A DNA stretch of 64,000 bases from Bittarella massiliensis (ex Durand et al. 2017) (lineage in GTDB: Bacteria; Bacillota; Clostridia; Oscillospirales; Ruminococcaceae): positions 1 to 64,000 of the forward strand of contig NZ_JABFCL010000006.1 in NCBI RefSeq assembly GCF_017566145.1, read 5' to 3'. This document shows positions 51,999-61,886 of this stretch, one piece after another (the first letter of the stretch is position 1; the number at the start of each line of letters is the position of its first letter). The notes beneath the pieces are model-generated. The model had not been told where the DNA came from, ran no database searches, and worked only from the letters and a program-made list of their open reading frames with translations. Both the position numbers and the translations under genes were made by a program.

Positions 51999-53044
51999 TT
52001 TTCCCCCTCCATCTTCCGCATGATGTGGATGTCGTCGGGGGTGAGGGTCATCCCCACCACGGCGCCCACCTGCTCGCTCTGGGTGGAGTGGACCTTCCAG
52101 TGATAGCCCATGGAGTCGATGCCGATCTCAAAGTGTACCCCCTTAAAGATGATGGACTCCACCACCCCGGTGATCTGGCCGGAAATCTGGGGAACGATCT
52201 TCACGTCCTCCGGGCGGACCACCACATCCACCTGCTCGTCCTTCTCAAAGCCCTTGTCCACGCAGACAAACTCCGCGCCGCCAAACTCCACCAGGAAATC
52301 CCGCCGCATGATGCCCGGCAGGATGTTTGACTCGCCGATGAAATTGGCCACAAAGGCGTTGATGGGCTCGTTGTAAATATCCTCGGGAGAACCGATTTGC
52401 TGAATGACCCCGTCGTTCATCACCACCACCGTGTCGCTCATGGTGAGGGCCTCTTCCTGGTCGTGGGTCACGTAGACAAAGGTGATCTCCAAACTCTTTT
52501 GAATCCGCTTGAGTTCCACCTGCATCCCCTTGCGCAGTTTTAGGTCCAGGGCGCCCAGGGGCTCGTCCAGCAGGAGGACCCGGGGGCGCAGCACCAGGGC
52601 GCGGGCAATCGCCACCCGTTGCTGCTGTCCGCCCGACAGCTGGTCGATGCTGCGCTTTTCGTAGCCCGAGAGATTGACCAGCTCCAGCATCTCCCGCACC
52701 CGGTTGGCGATCTCCTGCTCCGGCAGCTTTTGGATGCGCAGCCCGAACGCCACATTCTCAAAGACATTGAGATGGGCAAAGAGGGCATAGCGCTGAAAGA
52801 CGGTGTTCACCTGCCGCTTGTGGGGCGGCAGGGCCTTGATGTCTTTGCCATCAAAAAGGACCTCTCCTGCTGTCGGCTCCACAAACCCGCCGATGACGCG
52901 GAGGGTGGTGGTTTTGCCGCAGCCGGATGGCCCTAGCAATGTCACAAACTCCTTGTCGCCGATGTCCAGGTCCATCCCGTCGATGACGCGTTCGTCGTCG
53001 TAATCGACGACAAGGTTTTTGATTTCAATGATATTGTTTTTCAT
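51995..53044 (-). CDS. potA: spermidine/putrescine ATPase PotA
   Basis: A 349-residue ABC ATPase: Walker [10 protein letters not shown] (38-46), Q-loop, signature [15 protein letters not shown], Walker [13 protein letters not shown], switch His in [10 protein letters not shown], and a C-terminal TOBE domain (VVRPEDVKI). First gene of the potABCD operon, which imports polyamines. The start at 53044 has AAAGGGGATG upstream. Confidence 0.95.
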   Translation of the reverse strand: MKNNIIEIKNLVVDYDDERVIDGMDLDIGDKEFVTLLGPSGCGKTTTLRVIGGFVEPTAGEVLFDGKDIKALPPHKRQVNTVFQRYALFAHLNVFENVAFGLRIQKLPEQEIANRVREMLELVNLSGYEKRSIDQLSGGQQQRVAIARALVLRPRVLLLDEPLGALDLKLRKGMQVELKRIQKSLEITFVYVTHDQEEALTMSDTVVVMNDGVIQQIGSPEDIYNEPINAFVANFIGESNILPGIMRRDFLVEFGGAEFVCVDKGFEKDEQVDVVVRPEDVKIVPQISGQITGVVESIIFKGVHFEIGIDSMGYHWKVHSTQSEQVGAVVGMTLTPDDIHIMRKMEGEK

Positions 53045-53204
53045 CTCTTTATCACATCCCCTTTGCGGTTTTTTGCAGGCCGCCTCCCGGCTTGCGCGCG
53101 ACAGCTTTTGACTCCACCCCGCAAAAGGTTTTTACCGGATTGCCCCGGTTTCTGTGGGCATACGCTGCCATGCACATGTGCCTGCATGAATGAGATACCC
53201 CTAC

Positions 53205-53233
53205 ACTATACGTGCTTTGTAACACTTTGTCAA
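53205..53233 (-). promoter_or_regulatory. potABCD promoter
   Basis: Minus strand: perfect TTGACA (complement of 53228-53233), 17-base spacer, TATAGT (complement of 53205-53210). It leaves a leader of about 155 bases (53045-53200) with GCATGCACATGTGC-like palindromic DNA but no RNA class I know. Confidence 0.88.
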
Positions 53234-53343
53234 CAAATTCAGTCGTTCGCTCTTGTAAAATATATTTTTAAGCGGAAAGTGGCATGACCGCGCCCTTTTT
53301 GCGAGAGCAATGAAAAACAGGTCTTTTTTTTGAAAAAACCCCC

Positions 53344-53372
53344 TTGCAATTCAAAATTGAATATGCTATATT
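53344..53372 (+). promoter_or_regulatory. tRNA-Pro promoter
   Basis: TTGCAA (53344-53349), 17-base spacer, TATATT (53367-53372). Confidence 0.75.
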
Positions 53373-53384
53373 AGTAAGGCAGTT

Positions 53385-53461
53385 CCGGGTGTAGCGCAGT
53401 TTGGTAGCGCGCTTGAATGGGGTTCAAGAGGCCGCAGGTTCGACTCCTGTCACTCGGACCA
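53385..53461 (+). tRNA. tRNA-Pro (anticodon GGG)
   Basis: Acceptor arms CCGGGTG and CACTCGG pair over seven positions with one G-U; CCA end encoded. Anticodon stem CTTGA/TCAAG holds loop ATGGGGT, anticodon GGG (reads CCC and CCU). T arm GCAGG-TTCGACT-CCTGT. Confidence 0.93.
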
Positions 53462-53465
53462 AAGC

Positions 53466-53500
53466 AAAAAACCGCTGACAAAAGTCAGCGGTTTTTTGTT
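53466..53500 (+). terminator. tRNA-Pro terminator
   Basis: AAAAAACCGCTGAC, AAAA loop, GTCAGCGGTTTTTT; symmetric. Confidence 0.95.
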
Positions 53501-53617
53501 GCCCATCTATCCACGCAAGGAACAATGCTCTGCCCCTCAGCAAAACACAAATGGGAACGGAGCCAAAACAAGCGGCGCAACACTTTAGCAGAGCGGGCCT
53601 AAAAAGGAGGTCAAAAC

Positions 53618-54646
53618 GTGTCACACGAATATGGGTACGGGGTATTGGAGGATCAGCTGATCGACCTCTTTTGTTGTTCCGGCTCTCCCCATTTTGAGGC
53701 CGCCGAGGCCCTTATTGCTCGCGGCGCCGATTTGAATGCAGTTTCCCCTCAAACGAGCGATGAAAACGTGTTGTCGGAAATCTTGCAGGGGTATTGGTAT
53801 ACGGAAGACCCGGTTGATTTTTCTCCCGAAGAAATCGATCTGGATGCGGATGCTGCTTTAGCCGCCCAACGGGAACGCCGCGGTGAAGCAATGATTCAAA
53901 TCATTCAATTTTTCCTAGACCATGGCTTTGACGTGCACAAAAACAACGGAAAATTCGGTGCGCAATGCCTGTATGCCATCGTTCTGTCCACCTTTTCTCC
54001 GCAGATGTTGACCGCCGCCAAACTGCTGTTTGATGCGGGTGCCAGAAATCTGCCCATTGACGACAGCGAGCCAGATGAAACGCCCTGGAACTTCGTCGGC
54101 ACCGAATGCAGTTTTCAAGGCACCTGCGAGCACGATCACCACCTTGAAAATCTTTACGAAGCATTTTACCAGATGTTTCAAGCCCTGGAAGACGGCCTTC
54201 CCTACAGTGGTATAGACAGTTACACATCCGCTATTGGGAGACGGGTGATCGGCATACTGGCAGAAAAGCCCCTGTCAGGAAATGTCTTCTACCCCCTGAG
54301 TCTGGCGGGTTCCAACCACAAAAATTGTTTCAGACAGCCCCTCTATTTTCTTTTTGACGGCGGCTATTTGACAATAGACCAGTATGCATGCTCTTGGGTA
54401 AACACCGAACTGCCAAAAAAAGAATTGGAAGATATTTCACTTCATTTCCCCGGTGTCGTCGGCAGCACCATTGTCGATTTTTCGTTTGACCACAATACCG
54501 TTGTCAAAGGCTCTGTTCAGTATGGGCAACCAATCGTTTCGGTTGTGTTTGATTCAGGCGTTGCGGCCACCTTCAGCCTCAACTTTGGCGAAGTGGAAGA
54601 TCGAGATAGAGCGGCCTACTACAGCCTACAGCAGCACAAGAGATAA
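53618..54646 (+). CDS. ankyrin-like protein of foreign base composition
   Basis: A 342-residue soluble protein starting at GTG 53618 behind AAAAAGGAGG. The N-terminal half has ankyrin-type helices (EAAEALIARGADLNAVSP; IQFFLDHGFDVHKNNGKFG; AAKLLFDAGARNLPIDD), each with the ankyrin-like G-A/F-D-N/V pattern. The C-terminal half (about 200-342) is a beta-rich domain I do not recognise. The gene is visibly lower in G+C than its neighbours and sits next to a tRNA gene, which suggests transfer. Similar proteins act as immunity or modulator proteins in toxin loci, but no toxin gene is adjacent. Confidence 0.75.
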   Translation: MSHEYGYGVLEDQLIDLFCCSGSPHFEAAEALIARGADLNAVSPQTSDENVLSEILQGYWYTEDPVDFSPEEIDLDADAALAAQRERRGEAMIQIIQFFLDHGFDVHKNNGKFGAQCLYAIVLSTFSPQMLTAAKLLFDAGARNLPIDDSEPDETPWNFVGTECSFQGTCEHDHHLENLYEAFYQMFQALEDGLPYSGIDSYTSAIGRRVIGILAEKPLSGNVFYPLSLAGSNHKNCFRQPLYFLFDGGYLTIDQYACSWVNTELPKKELEDISLHFPGVVGSTIVDFSFDHNTVVKGSVQYGQPIVSVVFDSGVAATFSLNFGEVEDRDRAAYYSLQQHKR

Positions 54647-54698
54647 AAGCAGCCGCCTCTGCAATGCCGTGGATATGGGGCAGCGGCAACACGACATC

Positions 54699-54734
54699 AA
54701 AAAGCGGGCCCGCCTGTCGGCGGACCCGCTTTTT
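54699..54734. terminator. bidirectional terminator
   Basis: AAAAAGCGGG, an inner CCGCC/GGCGG hairpin, CCCGCTTTTT; between convergent genes. Confidence 0.9.
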
Positions 54735-54737
54735 GAT

Positions 54738-55305
54738 TTACAGCCCGGCGGCATCGGCCCCGTAGGCCGCCTGTTCGTCGGTAAAGCCCTCGTACTTCAG
54801 CTGGTTGATCAACCCCTGGCGGGAATAGGAGGAGACCTTTAGATAGGATTTGGCCTTTTTGGCCGCCTGCTCATTCCAATTCGCCCCGCAGTTGCCGGCC
54901 CCGTAAGACGCCTGCTCATCGGTGAAGCCCTCGTACTGCAGCTGTTTGATCAGCCCTTGGTGGGAGAAAGCCGAGGAATTCAGGTAGGATTTGGCCTTTT
55001 TCAGCGCCTGGGCATTCCAATCCGCCCCGCAGTTGCCGGCCCCGTAGGCCGCCTGCTCGTCGGTGAAGCCCTCGTACTGCAGCTGTTTGATCAGCCCTTG
55101 GTGGGAGAAGGCTGAGGAATTCAGGTAGGATTTGGCTTTTTTCAGAGCCTGGGCATTCCAATCCGCCCCGCAGTGATCCGCCCCGTAGACCGCGTCCTCG
55201 TGGGAGAATTTTTCGTACTCCAGCTGTTTGATCAGCCCCTGGTGGGAAAAGGCCGAGGAGCCCAGGTAGGATTTGGCCCTGCTCAAGGCCTTTTTCTGTT
55301 GCGCT
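54738..55305 (-). repeat. four tandem ~144-base coding repeats (Ltp units)
   Basis: Units of about 144 bases inside the lipoprotein gene. The two central units (roughly 54870-55160) are almost identical at DNA level, including the stretch GCCTGGGCATTCCAATCCGC, while the first and last are diverged. Indicates recent unit duplication. Confidence 0.85.
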
Positions 55306-56093
55306 GTGGCCCCGCTGGCCGGTGTGCCGCCACTCGGGGGGACGCTTTCCTGGGCGGCACTGCTCTGCCCTGCGCCACTCTGGGGTGAACCGCTTTGGCC
55401 AGAGCTGCTCGCACCGGCATGGCCGCCGCCAGTTCCCTGGGAAGCGCTGTTTGCGCCACCGCCCACTGCCGCGCCGGAAGAGGACGCTGCCGCTCCTCCA
55501 CCAGTAGGCATTTTCCCTCCGCTGGCCCCTGTGCCGCTGAAGTGAAAGCCGGCGGTGATGGGGGCGATTTGGGCGCTCATCTCCTCTTTGAGGGCGTCGC
55601 TCATGGTGAAGATGGCAAAGTACATGGCCTCCTTTTGCGGGCCGGCAAAGATGTACAGCTCTACGGTGTAGTCTCCGTGGGGGGCGATCCTTTCGGTGTA
55701 GTTGACCCTTAGGGCCTCCACCCCTGCCAGCCTGACCCGCTCCTTTTTGTTCAGGCGAAAGTCCTCCGACCCCTCTTTCATCCCCTCTAAAACTGCGTCG
55801 TACACCTCGTAAAGCATCTCGGTGTCAGTGGCGGCTGAGACGTCCTGGTCAGAGTAAAAGAGGCTGAAAAAGCCCGCCTCATTCTCCTGGGTGGGGTAGT
55901 GATAATTCCCCGCGTCCCCCTTTACCTTCCGCCAGCCGGCGGGCACCTCGTAGGAGAGTTTCTCCAGCTGCACCCTCTCCATCTGGAGGGCGGAGCTCTC
56001 CTTTCCGCCCTCCTCCCTCTTCGCGATTGTTTTGCAGCCCGTCAGCTGCAAACACAGGGCCAATGCGAGGACAGCCCCAACTGCTCTTTTCAT
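54738..56093 (-). CDS. lipoprotein with four Ltp-type repeats
   Basis: A 451-residue surface lipoprotein. Signal with lipobox LTGC, C20. Residues about 40-185 form a domain shared with the next gene upstream (VPAGWRKV...FRLNKKERVRLAG...YFAIFTMSD). A low-complexity linker of G, S, A and Q follows (about 190-268). The C-terminus has four tandem 47-48-residue units, each with AKSYL, FSHQGLIKQL, YEGFTDEQAAYGA and NCGADWNAQA, the pattern of the Ltp family known from superinfection-exclusion lipoproteins of Streptococcus phages. Start 56093 follows TGGAGG. Confidence 0.87.
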   Translation of the reverse strand: MKRAVGAVLALALCLQLTGCKTIAKREEGGKESSALQMERVQLEKLSYEVPAGWRKVKGDAGNYHYPTQENEAGFFSLFYSDQDVSAATDTEMLYEVYDAVLEGMKEGSEDFRLNKKERVRLAGVEALRVNYTERIAPHGDYTVELYIFAGPQKEAMYFAIFTMSDALKEEMSAQIAPITAGFHFSGTGASGGKMPTGGGAAASSSGAAVGGGANSASQGTGGGHAGASSSGQSGSPQSGAGQSSAAQESVPPSGGTPASGATAQQKKALSRAKSYLGSSAFSHQGLIKQLEYEKFSHEDAVYGADHCGADWNAQALKKAKSYLNSSAFSHQGLIKQLQYEGFTDEQAAYGAGNCGADWNAQALKKAKSYLNSSAFSHQGLIKQLQYEGFTDEQASYGAGNCGANWNEQAAKKAKSYLKVSSYSRQGLINQLKYEGFTDEQAAYGADAAGL

Positions 56094-56142
56094 ATCAACA
56101 CCTCCAAACGATCATCTGCGCGCCCCTCTGTGTGCCAGTCCC

Positions 56143-56703
56143 TCACCTGCGAAACCGCACGCTGTCGACGATGGGTTCGATATAAGGGGTCATAACCTTG
56201 GCCATCTCCTCGTCCATGATGAAAATCAGAAAGTACATGGTGTCTCTGTCCACATCGGCCAACATATAGACCACAGTGGTGTAGGGTCCCCGCCCGCCGA
56301 TGGTCTGGGTGTAAGTGACCTTCATGGACACTTTGCCCGCCACCCTCACATACTCCTTTTTGCCCAGGCGAAAGTTGTCGGCGCTGTCCTGAATTCCCCG
56401 AAAGGCCACCTCATACCCCAATTTCAGGTCACTTTCGCTGCTGACGGCCGAAAAGTCCACCTCCGTGTAGTTGGTATTGATGAGGCCCGCTGTCTTGTCG
56501 GAAGAGGGGTAGTGCCAGTAGCCGGTCTCTCCCGCCTGCTGCGCCCATGCTTCCGGAACCCGGTAGGTGATGCCCTGCATGGACACCGTCTTCATCGCCG
56601 CCTTTGAAGAACTCGCCCCGCTCCTTTGGAGCTTCGCTCTGCCGCACCCGGCCAACTGCAGGGCCAGACACAGCGCCATGACCAGCGCCAAGCACCTTTT
56701 CAC
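56143..56703 (-). CDS. lipoprotein paralogous to the Ltp-repeat protein
   Basis: A 186-residue lipoprotein (lipobox LAGC, C20). It matches the N-terminal domain of the downstream gene throughout: YRVPEAWAQQ / GYWHYPSSD / GIQDSADNFRLGKKEYVRVAG / TVVYMLADVDRDTMYFLIFIMDEEM. It lacks the linker and Ltp units. GTG 56703 follows GAGGAGG. The shared domain is unknown to me. The pair, 50 bases apart, is probably one operon and arose by duplication. Confidence 0.82.
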   Translation of the reverse strand: MKRCLALVMALCLALQLAGCGRAKLQRSGASSSKAAMKTVSMQGITYRVPEAWAQQAGETGYWHYPSSDKTAGLINTNYTEVDFSAVSSESDLKLGYEVAFRGIQDSADNFRLGKKEYVRVAGKVSMKVTYTQTIGGRGPYTTVVYMLADVDRDTMYFLIFIMDEEMAKVMTPYIEPIVDSVRFRR

Positions 56704-56901
56704 ACAAACTCCTCCTCGCGGGCTGTCGGCAGCCCGTTTTGTCCATTATAACACATTCCAAACGACAAAAAAGGAGAAGATTCGACACGAAGATTGTGCA
56801 GATTGACCGCTCCTCTTTGCACAGAACTCCCCGCACCTGGGCAGGCCGGCGCCGAACCAAAAAGAGAGGGCCACCCCTTTCGGACAGTCCTCCCTGTGCG
56901 C

Positions 56902-57160
56902 CTATCTCATCGCTTTTCTGCGGGTGCGGCACACGCCCCATCCGGCCAAGGCAGCTGCTGTTAGGGCCGCCAAAAGCCGCGTGGGCGCGGGCGCGTCAGT
57001 GTTGGGGGCGTCTCCCTTTGCGGGCGGCGCCCCTCTTCTCCCTGATCGGGGTCGCTTCCTTCGCCTTCCGGCGCCGGCGGTTCAGGGGCGGGAAAAGAGC
57101 GCTGGCCATCAGAAGGGCGGCCAGGAAAACGGCGGGAGACGAGCGGAGATGCTTTTTCAC
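56902..57160 (-). pseudogene. mini surface protein broken by two frame changes
   Basis: GTG 57160 behind AGAGG starts KKHLRSSPAVFLAALLMASALFP, a good signal peptide, but that frame then becomes Arg/Lys-rich and stops at about 56996. A second frame over 57090-57035 reads PAPEPPAPEGEGSDPDQGEEG, and a third over 57032-56902 reads APPAKGDAPNTDAP, then a membrane helix (LLAALTAAALAGWGVC) and RTRRKAMR with stop. Joined, these make signal, acidic Pro-rich linker, and C-terminal membrane anchor of about 85 residues. The changes fall near TTTTCCC (about 57091) and GGGG (about 57033). Confidence 0.55.
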
Positions 57161-57674
57161 AGACAGTATCCTCTTTTCATTTGTTGCCTGAAGGGGGAAA
57201 GGTGGGGGTAAAAAGCTGTCTGTCATCCACACGACCACGCCCAAGCCTTAAAAGGAGCAGCATCTGTTCCGCTTTCAGACAATCCCGTTTTGCATTTATT
57301 GGGGCCCCAGAGATTGCTGTGGCCTCGGCGCACTTTAACCAAACCTTAACCGCTCCACCGCAAAAAAGGGGATTGCCATCTCCCCTCTGCAGTTCCAAAA
57401 GGCCAAACCCACCCTGCCAACACAGAAAAACCGTCCCAATACCAGGGATTCGATTTCTCTCCCCAGACGGCGCTCGAAAAGGCCGCCTCCCCTCCTCATA
57501 AACAGCAAAATGGGACAAGCGGAGGCGGCCTTCGCCACCTTCCGCCCCGGCTTTGTCAGAGAAAGGGGGCGCGCTTCTCTGTCATTGCAGTTGGAACACG
57601 GCAGAGAGGAGGGCGTCATCCCTTTCCCTCCCCCCTTTTTTCAGGGGAATCGATGTAGCGGCCTCCCCCCTTTC
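57161..57674. other. intergenic stretch without recognised gene
   Basis: About 500 bases. Several chance open frames exist on both strands, none with a ribosome site or natural composition. Nothing recognised. Confidence 0.5.
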
Positions 57675-57703
57675 TTGTTTTATGACCGGTTTCGTGGTAT
57701 GAT
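57675..57703 (+). promoter_or_regulatory. promoter of the 57891 gene
   Basis: TTGTTT (57675-57680), 17-base spacer, TATGAT (57698-57703). It leaves a leader of about 180 bases with no RNA class I recognise. Confidence 0.65.
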
Positions 57704-57890
57704 ATAAGGCAATTACTGCGCCGCTGTTCTCTGCCTGCATTCCTCCGTTCTCCAGGCAGGTCTTTCCAACTTTTCAAGCCGCGGGCACGGGGCACTGCCC
57801 CTCCCGTTTTTAACGGCCTTGAAACGGCGGGGCGCTGATTCCGGCGAACAAAGGACGCCGACTTGAAACGAAAAAGGAGCGATCTCCCCC

Positions 57891-58397
57891 ATGGGAATTT
57901 TTGTTGCAATAGCCATCCTCTTCATTTTGATCTCCTGCGTCCTCTTTTTGGTGCGCACCCCGCTGGCCCAGTGGGGCAGTTGGCAGTGGATTTTCCTGGC
58001 CTTTAGCGTGCTGCTGCTGCTCTTTTTTGTCGCCATGGTCTGGTACTCCATTCAGACCCACCGGGAGCGCAAGGAGGAAAAGGCCGAAAGCGCCCGGCAG
58101 GAGCGGGAAGCCCGCCGCCGCCAGGCCGCCATCACCTACGACGACCTGGACATCCTCCCCGAAGAGGAGAGGGAGGAGCCCGACGACTTTGACTACGAGG
58201 GGTACAGCCAGGTCGAGGAGGGCGAGATCATCTACATCGACGGCAAGGTGATGATCGCCGGTTCAGAAGAGGCCAACGCCGCGGTGGCCGCCCTCAAGGC
58301 CGAGAAAGAGGAGGCCCGCCGCCGGGATGCAGAGGAAAAAGCCCGCCTGAAGGCCGAGGAAGAATCCCTCCAGGAGGGCGAAGAGCCCCAGGCGTAA
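57891..58397 (+). CDS. membrane protein with charged coiled-coil tail
   Basis: A 168-residue protein: two membrane helices (about 3-21 and 32-51), then a highly charged cytoplasmic part with coiled-coil stretches (RERKEEKAESARQERE; AEKEEARRRDAEEKARLK) around an acidic middle (ILPEEEREEPDDFDYE) and a short IIYIDGKVMIAG segment. ATG 57891 has AAAAAGGAG upstream. Family not recognised. Monocistronic with a strong terminator. Confidence 0.75.
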   Translation: MGIFVAIAILFILISCVLFLVRTPLAQWGSWQWIFLAFSVLLLLFFVAMVWYSIQTHRERKEEKAESARQEREARRRQAAITYDDLDILPEEEREEPDDFDYEGYSQVEEGEIIYIDGKVMIAGSEEANAAVAALKAEKEEARRRDAEEKARLKAEEESLQEGEEPQA

Positions 58398-58420
58398 AAA
58401 GGCATCGCAGGCAGTCAAAA

Positions 58421-58462
58421 ACCGCCCCCGCCGCGTTTGCGGCGGGGGCGGTTCTCTTTTTC
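58421..58462. terminator. terminator between convergent genes
   Basis: AACCGCCCCCGCCGC and GCGGCGGGGGCGGTT (15 pairs) with GTTT loop, then CTCTTTTT. Confidence 0.93.
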
Positions 58463-58465
58463 TGT

Positions 58466-59758
58466 CTATAGGGCTCCCTTCTCCCCCTCTTTGTGGCGGG
58501 CCTTGATCCCGTCCCAGTAGGCCTTGGCGGCCTGCTCGGTCTTGTTGGGGCCGTACCGGTAGTAGACCCGGCCGCGCAGGCTGTCGGGCAGATACTGCTG
58601 GGCCACATAGTGGTCGGGATAGTCGTGGGGCAGGCGGTAACTGACCCCGCGTCCCATCTTGGCCGCCCCGCCGTAGTGGGCGTCTTTGATGGCAGCGGGC
58701 ACGTCGGAGTAGCGGCCCGCCTCCACATCGGCCATGGCGGCGGCGATGGCCAGGTTGGCCGAGTTGGACTTGGGGGCGGTGGCCATGAGGATGGCGGCCT
58801 GGGCCAAGGGGATGCGCCCCTCGGGCAGGCCCAGCTGCAGGGCGCTGTCGACGCAGGCCTTGACGATGGCCACGCACTGGGGGTAGGCCAGGCCCACGTC
58901 CTCACTGGCGATCACCAGCAGCCGCCGGCAGGCCGAGGGCAGGTCCCCCGCCGCCAGCAGCCGGGCCAGATAGTGGACGGCCGCGTCCGGGTCGGAGCCG
59001 CGAATCGACTTTTGCAGGGCGCTCATCACGTCGTAGTGGGCATCCCCGTCCCGGTCGTAGCGCATGGCCGAGCGCTGGGCCACCTGCATCGCCCGCTCCA
59101 GGGTGATGGTCTTTTCCTCCCCGCCTTCATCAAAGCCGGTGCCGTTGCAGCACAGCTCCACCGCGTTGAGGGATTTGCGCACGTCTCCCCCGCAGCTCTG
59201 GGCAATGTAGTCGGCCACCTCGTCGGGGCAGTGGATGGGGTAGCCCATCTCCCCTGCCATCTTCTCAAAGGCGCGCAGCACCGCCCGCTTGACCTCCCCC
59301 GGTTCCACCGGGCGAAACTCGAAGATGGTGGAGCGGCTGAGGATGGCATTGTAGACGTAGAAATAGGGGTTTTCGGTGGTGGAGGCGATGAGGGTGATGG
59401 AGCCGTCCTCCAAAAATTCCAGCAGGGTCTGCTGCTGCTTTTTGTTCAGGTACTGAATCTCGTCCAGGTAGAGGAGAATCCCCCCCGCGCCGGAGAAGGT
59501 GTCCAACTCGGCGATGATCTGCTTGATGTCGGCGGTGGAGGCGGTGGTTCCGTTGAGGCGGTGGAGCTCCTTCCCCGCCTGTTTGGCCACGATGCGGGCC
59601 ACGGTGGTCTTGCCCACCCCCGAGGGGCCGTAGAAGATCATGTTGGGGATCTGCCCCGAGTCGGCGATGTTGCGAAAGACCGAGCCGGGGGCCAGCAGGT
59701 GCTGCTGGCCCACCACCTCGTCGAGGGTTTGGGGGCGAATGCGGTCGGCCAAGGGCAT
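58466..59758 (-). CDS. rarA: replication-associated recombination ATPase RarA (MgsA)
   Basis: A 430-residue AAA+ clamp-loader-like protein that acts at stalled replication forks. RIRPQTLDEVVGQQHLL, Walker A GPSGVGKTT (44-52), Walker B LLYLDEIQYL, sensor 1 ASTTENP, arginine finger LSRSTIF, sensor 2 GGDVRKSLNAVE, and the C-terminal RarA tetramerisation part (GSDPDAAVHYLARLL, ASEDVGLAYPQ). Complete. Start 59758 has AGGAGGAG upstream; glyA lies upstream on the same strand past a terminator. Confidence 0.95.
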   Translation of the reverse strand: MPLADRIRPQTLDEVVGQQHLLAPGSVFRNIADSGQIPNMIFYGPSGVGKTTVARIVAKQAGKELHRLNGTTASTADIKQIIAELDTFSGAGGILLYLDEIQYLNKKQQQTLLEFLEDGSITLIASTTENPYFYVYNAILSRSTIFEFRPVEPGEVKRAVLRAFEKMAGEMGYPIHCPDEVADYIAQSCGGDVRKSLNAVELCCNGTGFDEGGEEKTITLERAMQVAQRSAMRYDRDGDAHYDVMSALQKSIRGSDPDAAVHYLARLLAAGDLPSACRRLLVIASEDVGLAYPQCVAIVKACVDSALQLGLPEGRIPLAQAAILMATAPKSNSANLAIAAAMADVEAGRYSDVPAAIKDAHYGGAAKMGRGVSYRLPHDYPDHYVAQQYLPDSLRGRVYYRYGPNKTEQAAKAYWDGIKARHKEGEKGAL

Positions 59759-59793
59759 GGCGCTCTCCTCCTGTTTGGCAAAGTGAGTTCAAA

Positions 59794-59832
59794 GCGGGTG
59801 GGCCGGCGGGCTTTCCCCGCCGGCCCACCCGC
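59794..59832 (-). terminator. glyA terminator
   Basis: GCGGGTGGGCCGGCGGG and exact complement (17 pairs), five-base loop; on the minus strand TTT follows. Confidence 0.88.
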
Positions 59833-59858
59833 CATTGTAACACAGTTCTCTTCTCTCT

Positions 59859-61115
<1,257 letters not shown>

Positions 61116-61172
61116 AATTCTTCCCTCCCATTGTCAAAGCCGCAGGCCAGGGCCGCGGCCGCATTACAAACC

Positions 61173-61201
61173 AGTATACCCCCATTTCCCCAAAAGTACA
61201 A
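61173..61201 (-). promoter_or_regulatory. glyA promoter
   Basis: Minus strand: TTGTAC (complement of 61196-61201), 17-base spacer, TATACT (complement of 61173-61178), just past the DUF2752 stop. Confidence 0.85.
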
Positions 61202-61208
61202 GGCGGCC

Positions 61209-61640
61209 CTAACGGCCGGCAAACATTTGAAAGAGGGGGGCGCTCTCATTCCAGACCAGGGGGTAGGTGTGGGGGAAATAGAGGGCCATGCGCACCACGT
61301 AGATCAGCAGCACCCCCACCATCATCGCCCCGTAGGGCCAGACCTGGGTGTGCCAGGTCTTTTTGAGGAGGAGGGAGAGGAGGGCAAACCCCGCCGTCAG
61401 AGCCACCAGGTAGATTGACGGGTTGAGGGCGAAGGCCCCGGCAAAATCCAGCTGCAACAGGCAGATGCCGGCGCGGGTGAGGCCGCAACCGGGGCAGGGC
61501 ACCCCGGTGATCGCATAAAAGGGACACTGGTAGCGGCCGGTAAGAATCAGCACCACCTCTACAGCGAATAGGGCGGCGATCAGCCAAACCAACCAGCGAT
61601 TTTTGGGGCGGGGGGCGGATGGGGCGCGCTTCACGGACAT
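61209..61640 (-). CDS. DUF2752 membrane protein
   Basis: A 143-residue protein with three membrane helices. CPFYAITGVPCPGCGLTRA after the first helix is the diagnostic DUF2752 motif (CP-x-CG-x-TR). ALNPSIYLV follows, as usual. Function unknown. ATG 61640 has GAGAGGAAG close upstream; longer frames lack a site. Confidence 0.88.
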   Translation of the reverse strand: MSVKRAPSAPRPKNRWLVWLIAALFAVEVVLILTGRYQCPFYAITGVPCPGCGLTRAGICLLQLDFAGAFALNPSIYLVALTAGFALLSLLLKKTWHTQVWPYGAMMVGVLLIYVVRMALYFPHTYPLVWNESAPLFQMFAGR

Positions 61641-61776
61641 ACTTCCTCTCCTTTGTTTCTCCGAACTGCCCGGCACAGACCGGCGGGCAGCCGACGCTGC
61701 TATTCTACCACGAAAGAACCGCGCTGGCAAAGGCGGGTACAGCGGATCCCCTGCCGGGTCTCGCCGGACAAACGCC

Positions 61777-61811
61777 GGAGAGGGGCCCGGCTGGTTGCCG
61801 GGCCCCTCTCC
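61777..61811 (-). terminator. hairpin after HD-GYP gene
   Basis: Perfect arms GGAGAGGGGCCCGGC and complement (15 pairs), five-base loop. It lies 75 bases past the HD-GYP stop; T tract weak. Confidence 0.6.
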
Positions 61812-61886
61812 ACCGCTGCACATATCCTCCTGGCCGGGGGCACAGGGCCGCCCCGCCTCACGAGAAAGACGTTCCCCCTCCCGCTT

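Noticed and set aside
54738..55305. Regularly spaced repeats that could suggest a CRISPR array
   Set aside because: The period is about 144 bases, the units are coding and in frame, and they encode Ltp units; there are no short repeats with unique spacers.
56739..57191. A 150-codon plus-strand frame
   Set aside because: No ribosome site and no recognisable segment; the minus strand of the same DNA holds the signal peptide and anchor of the broken surface protein.
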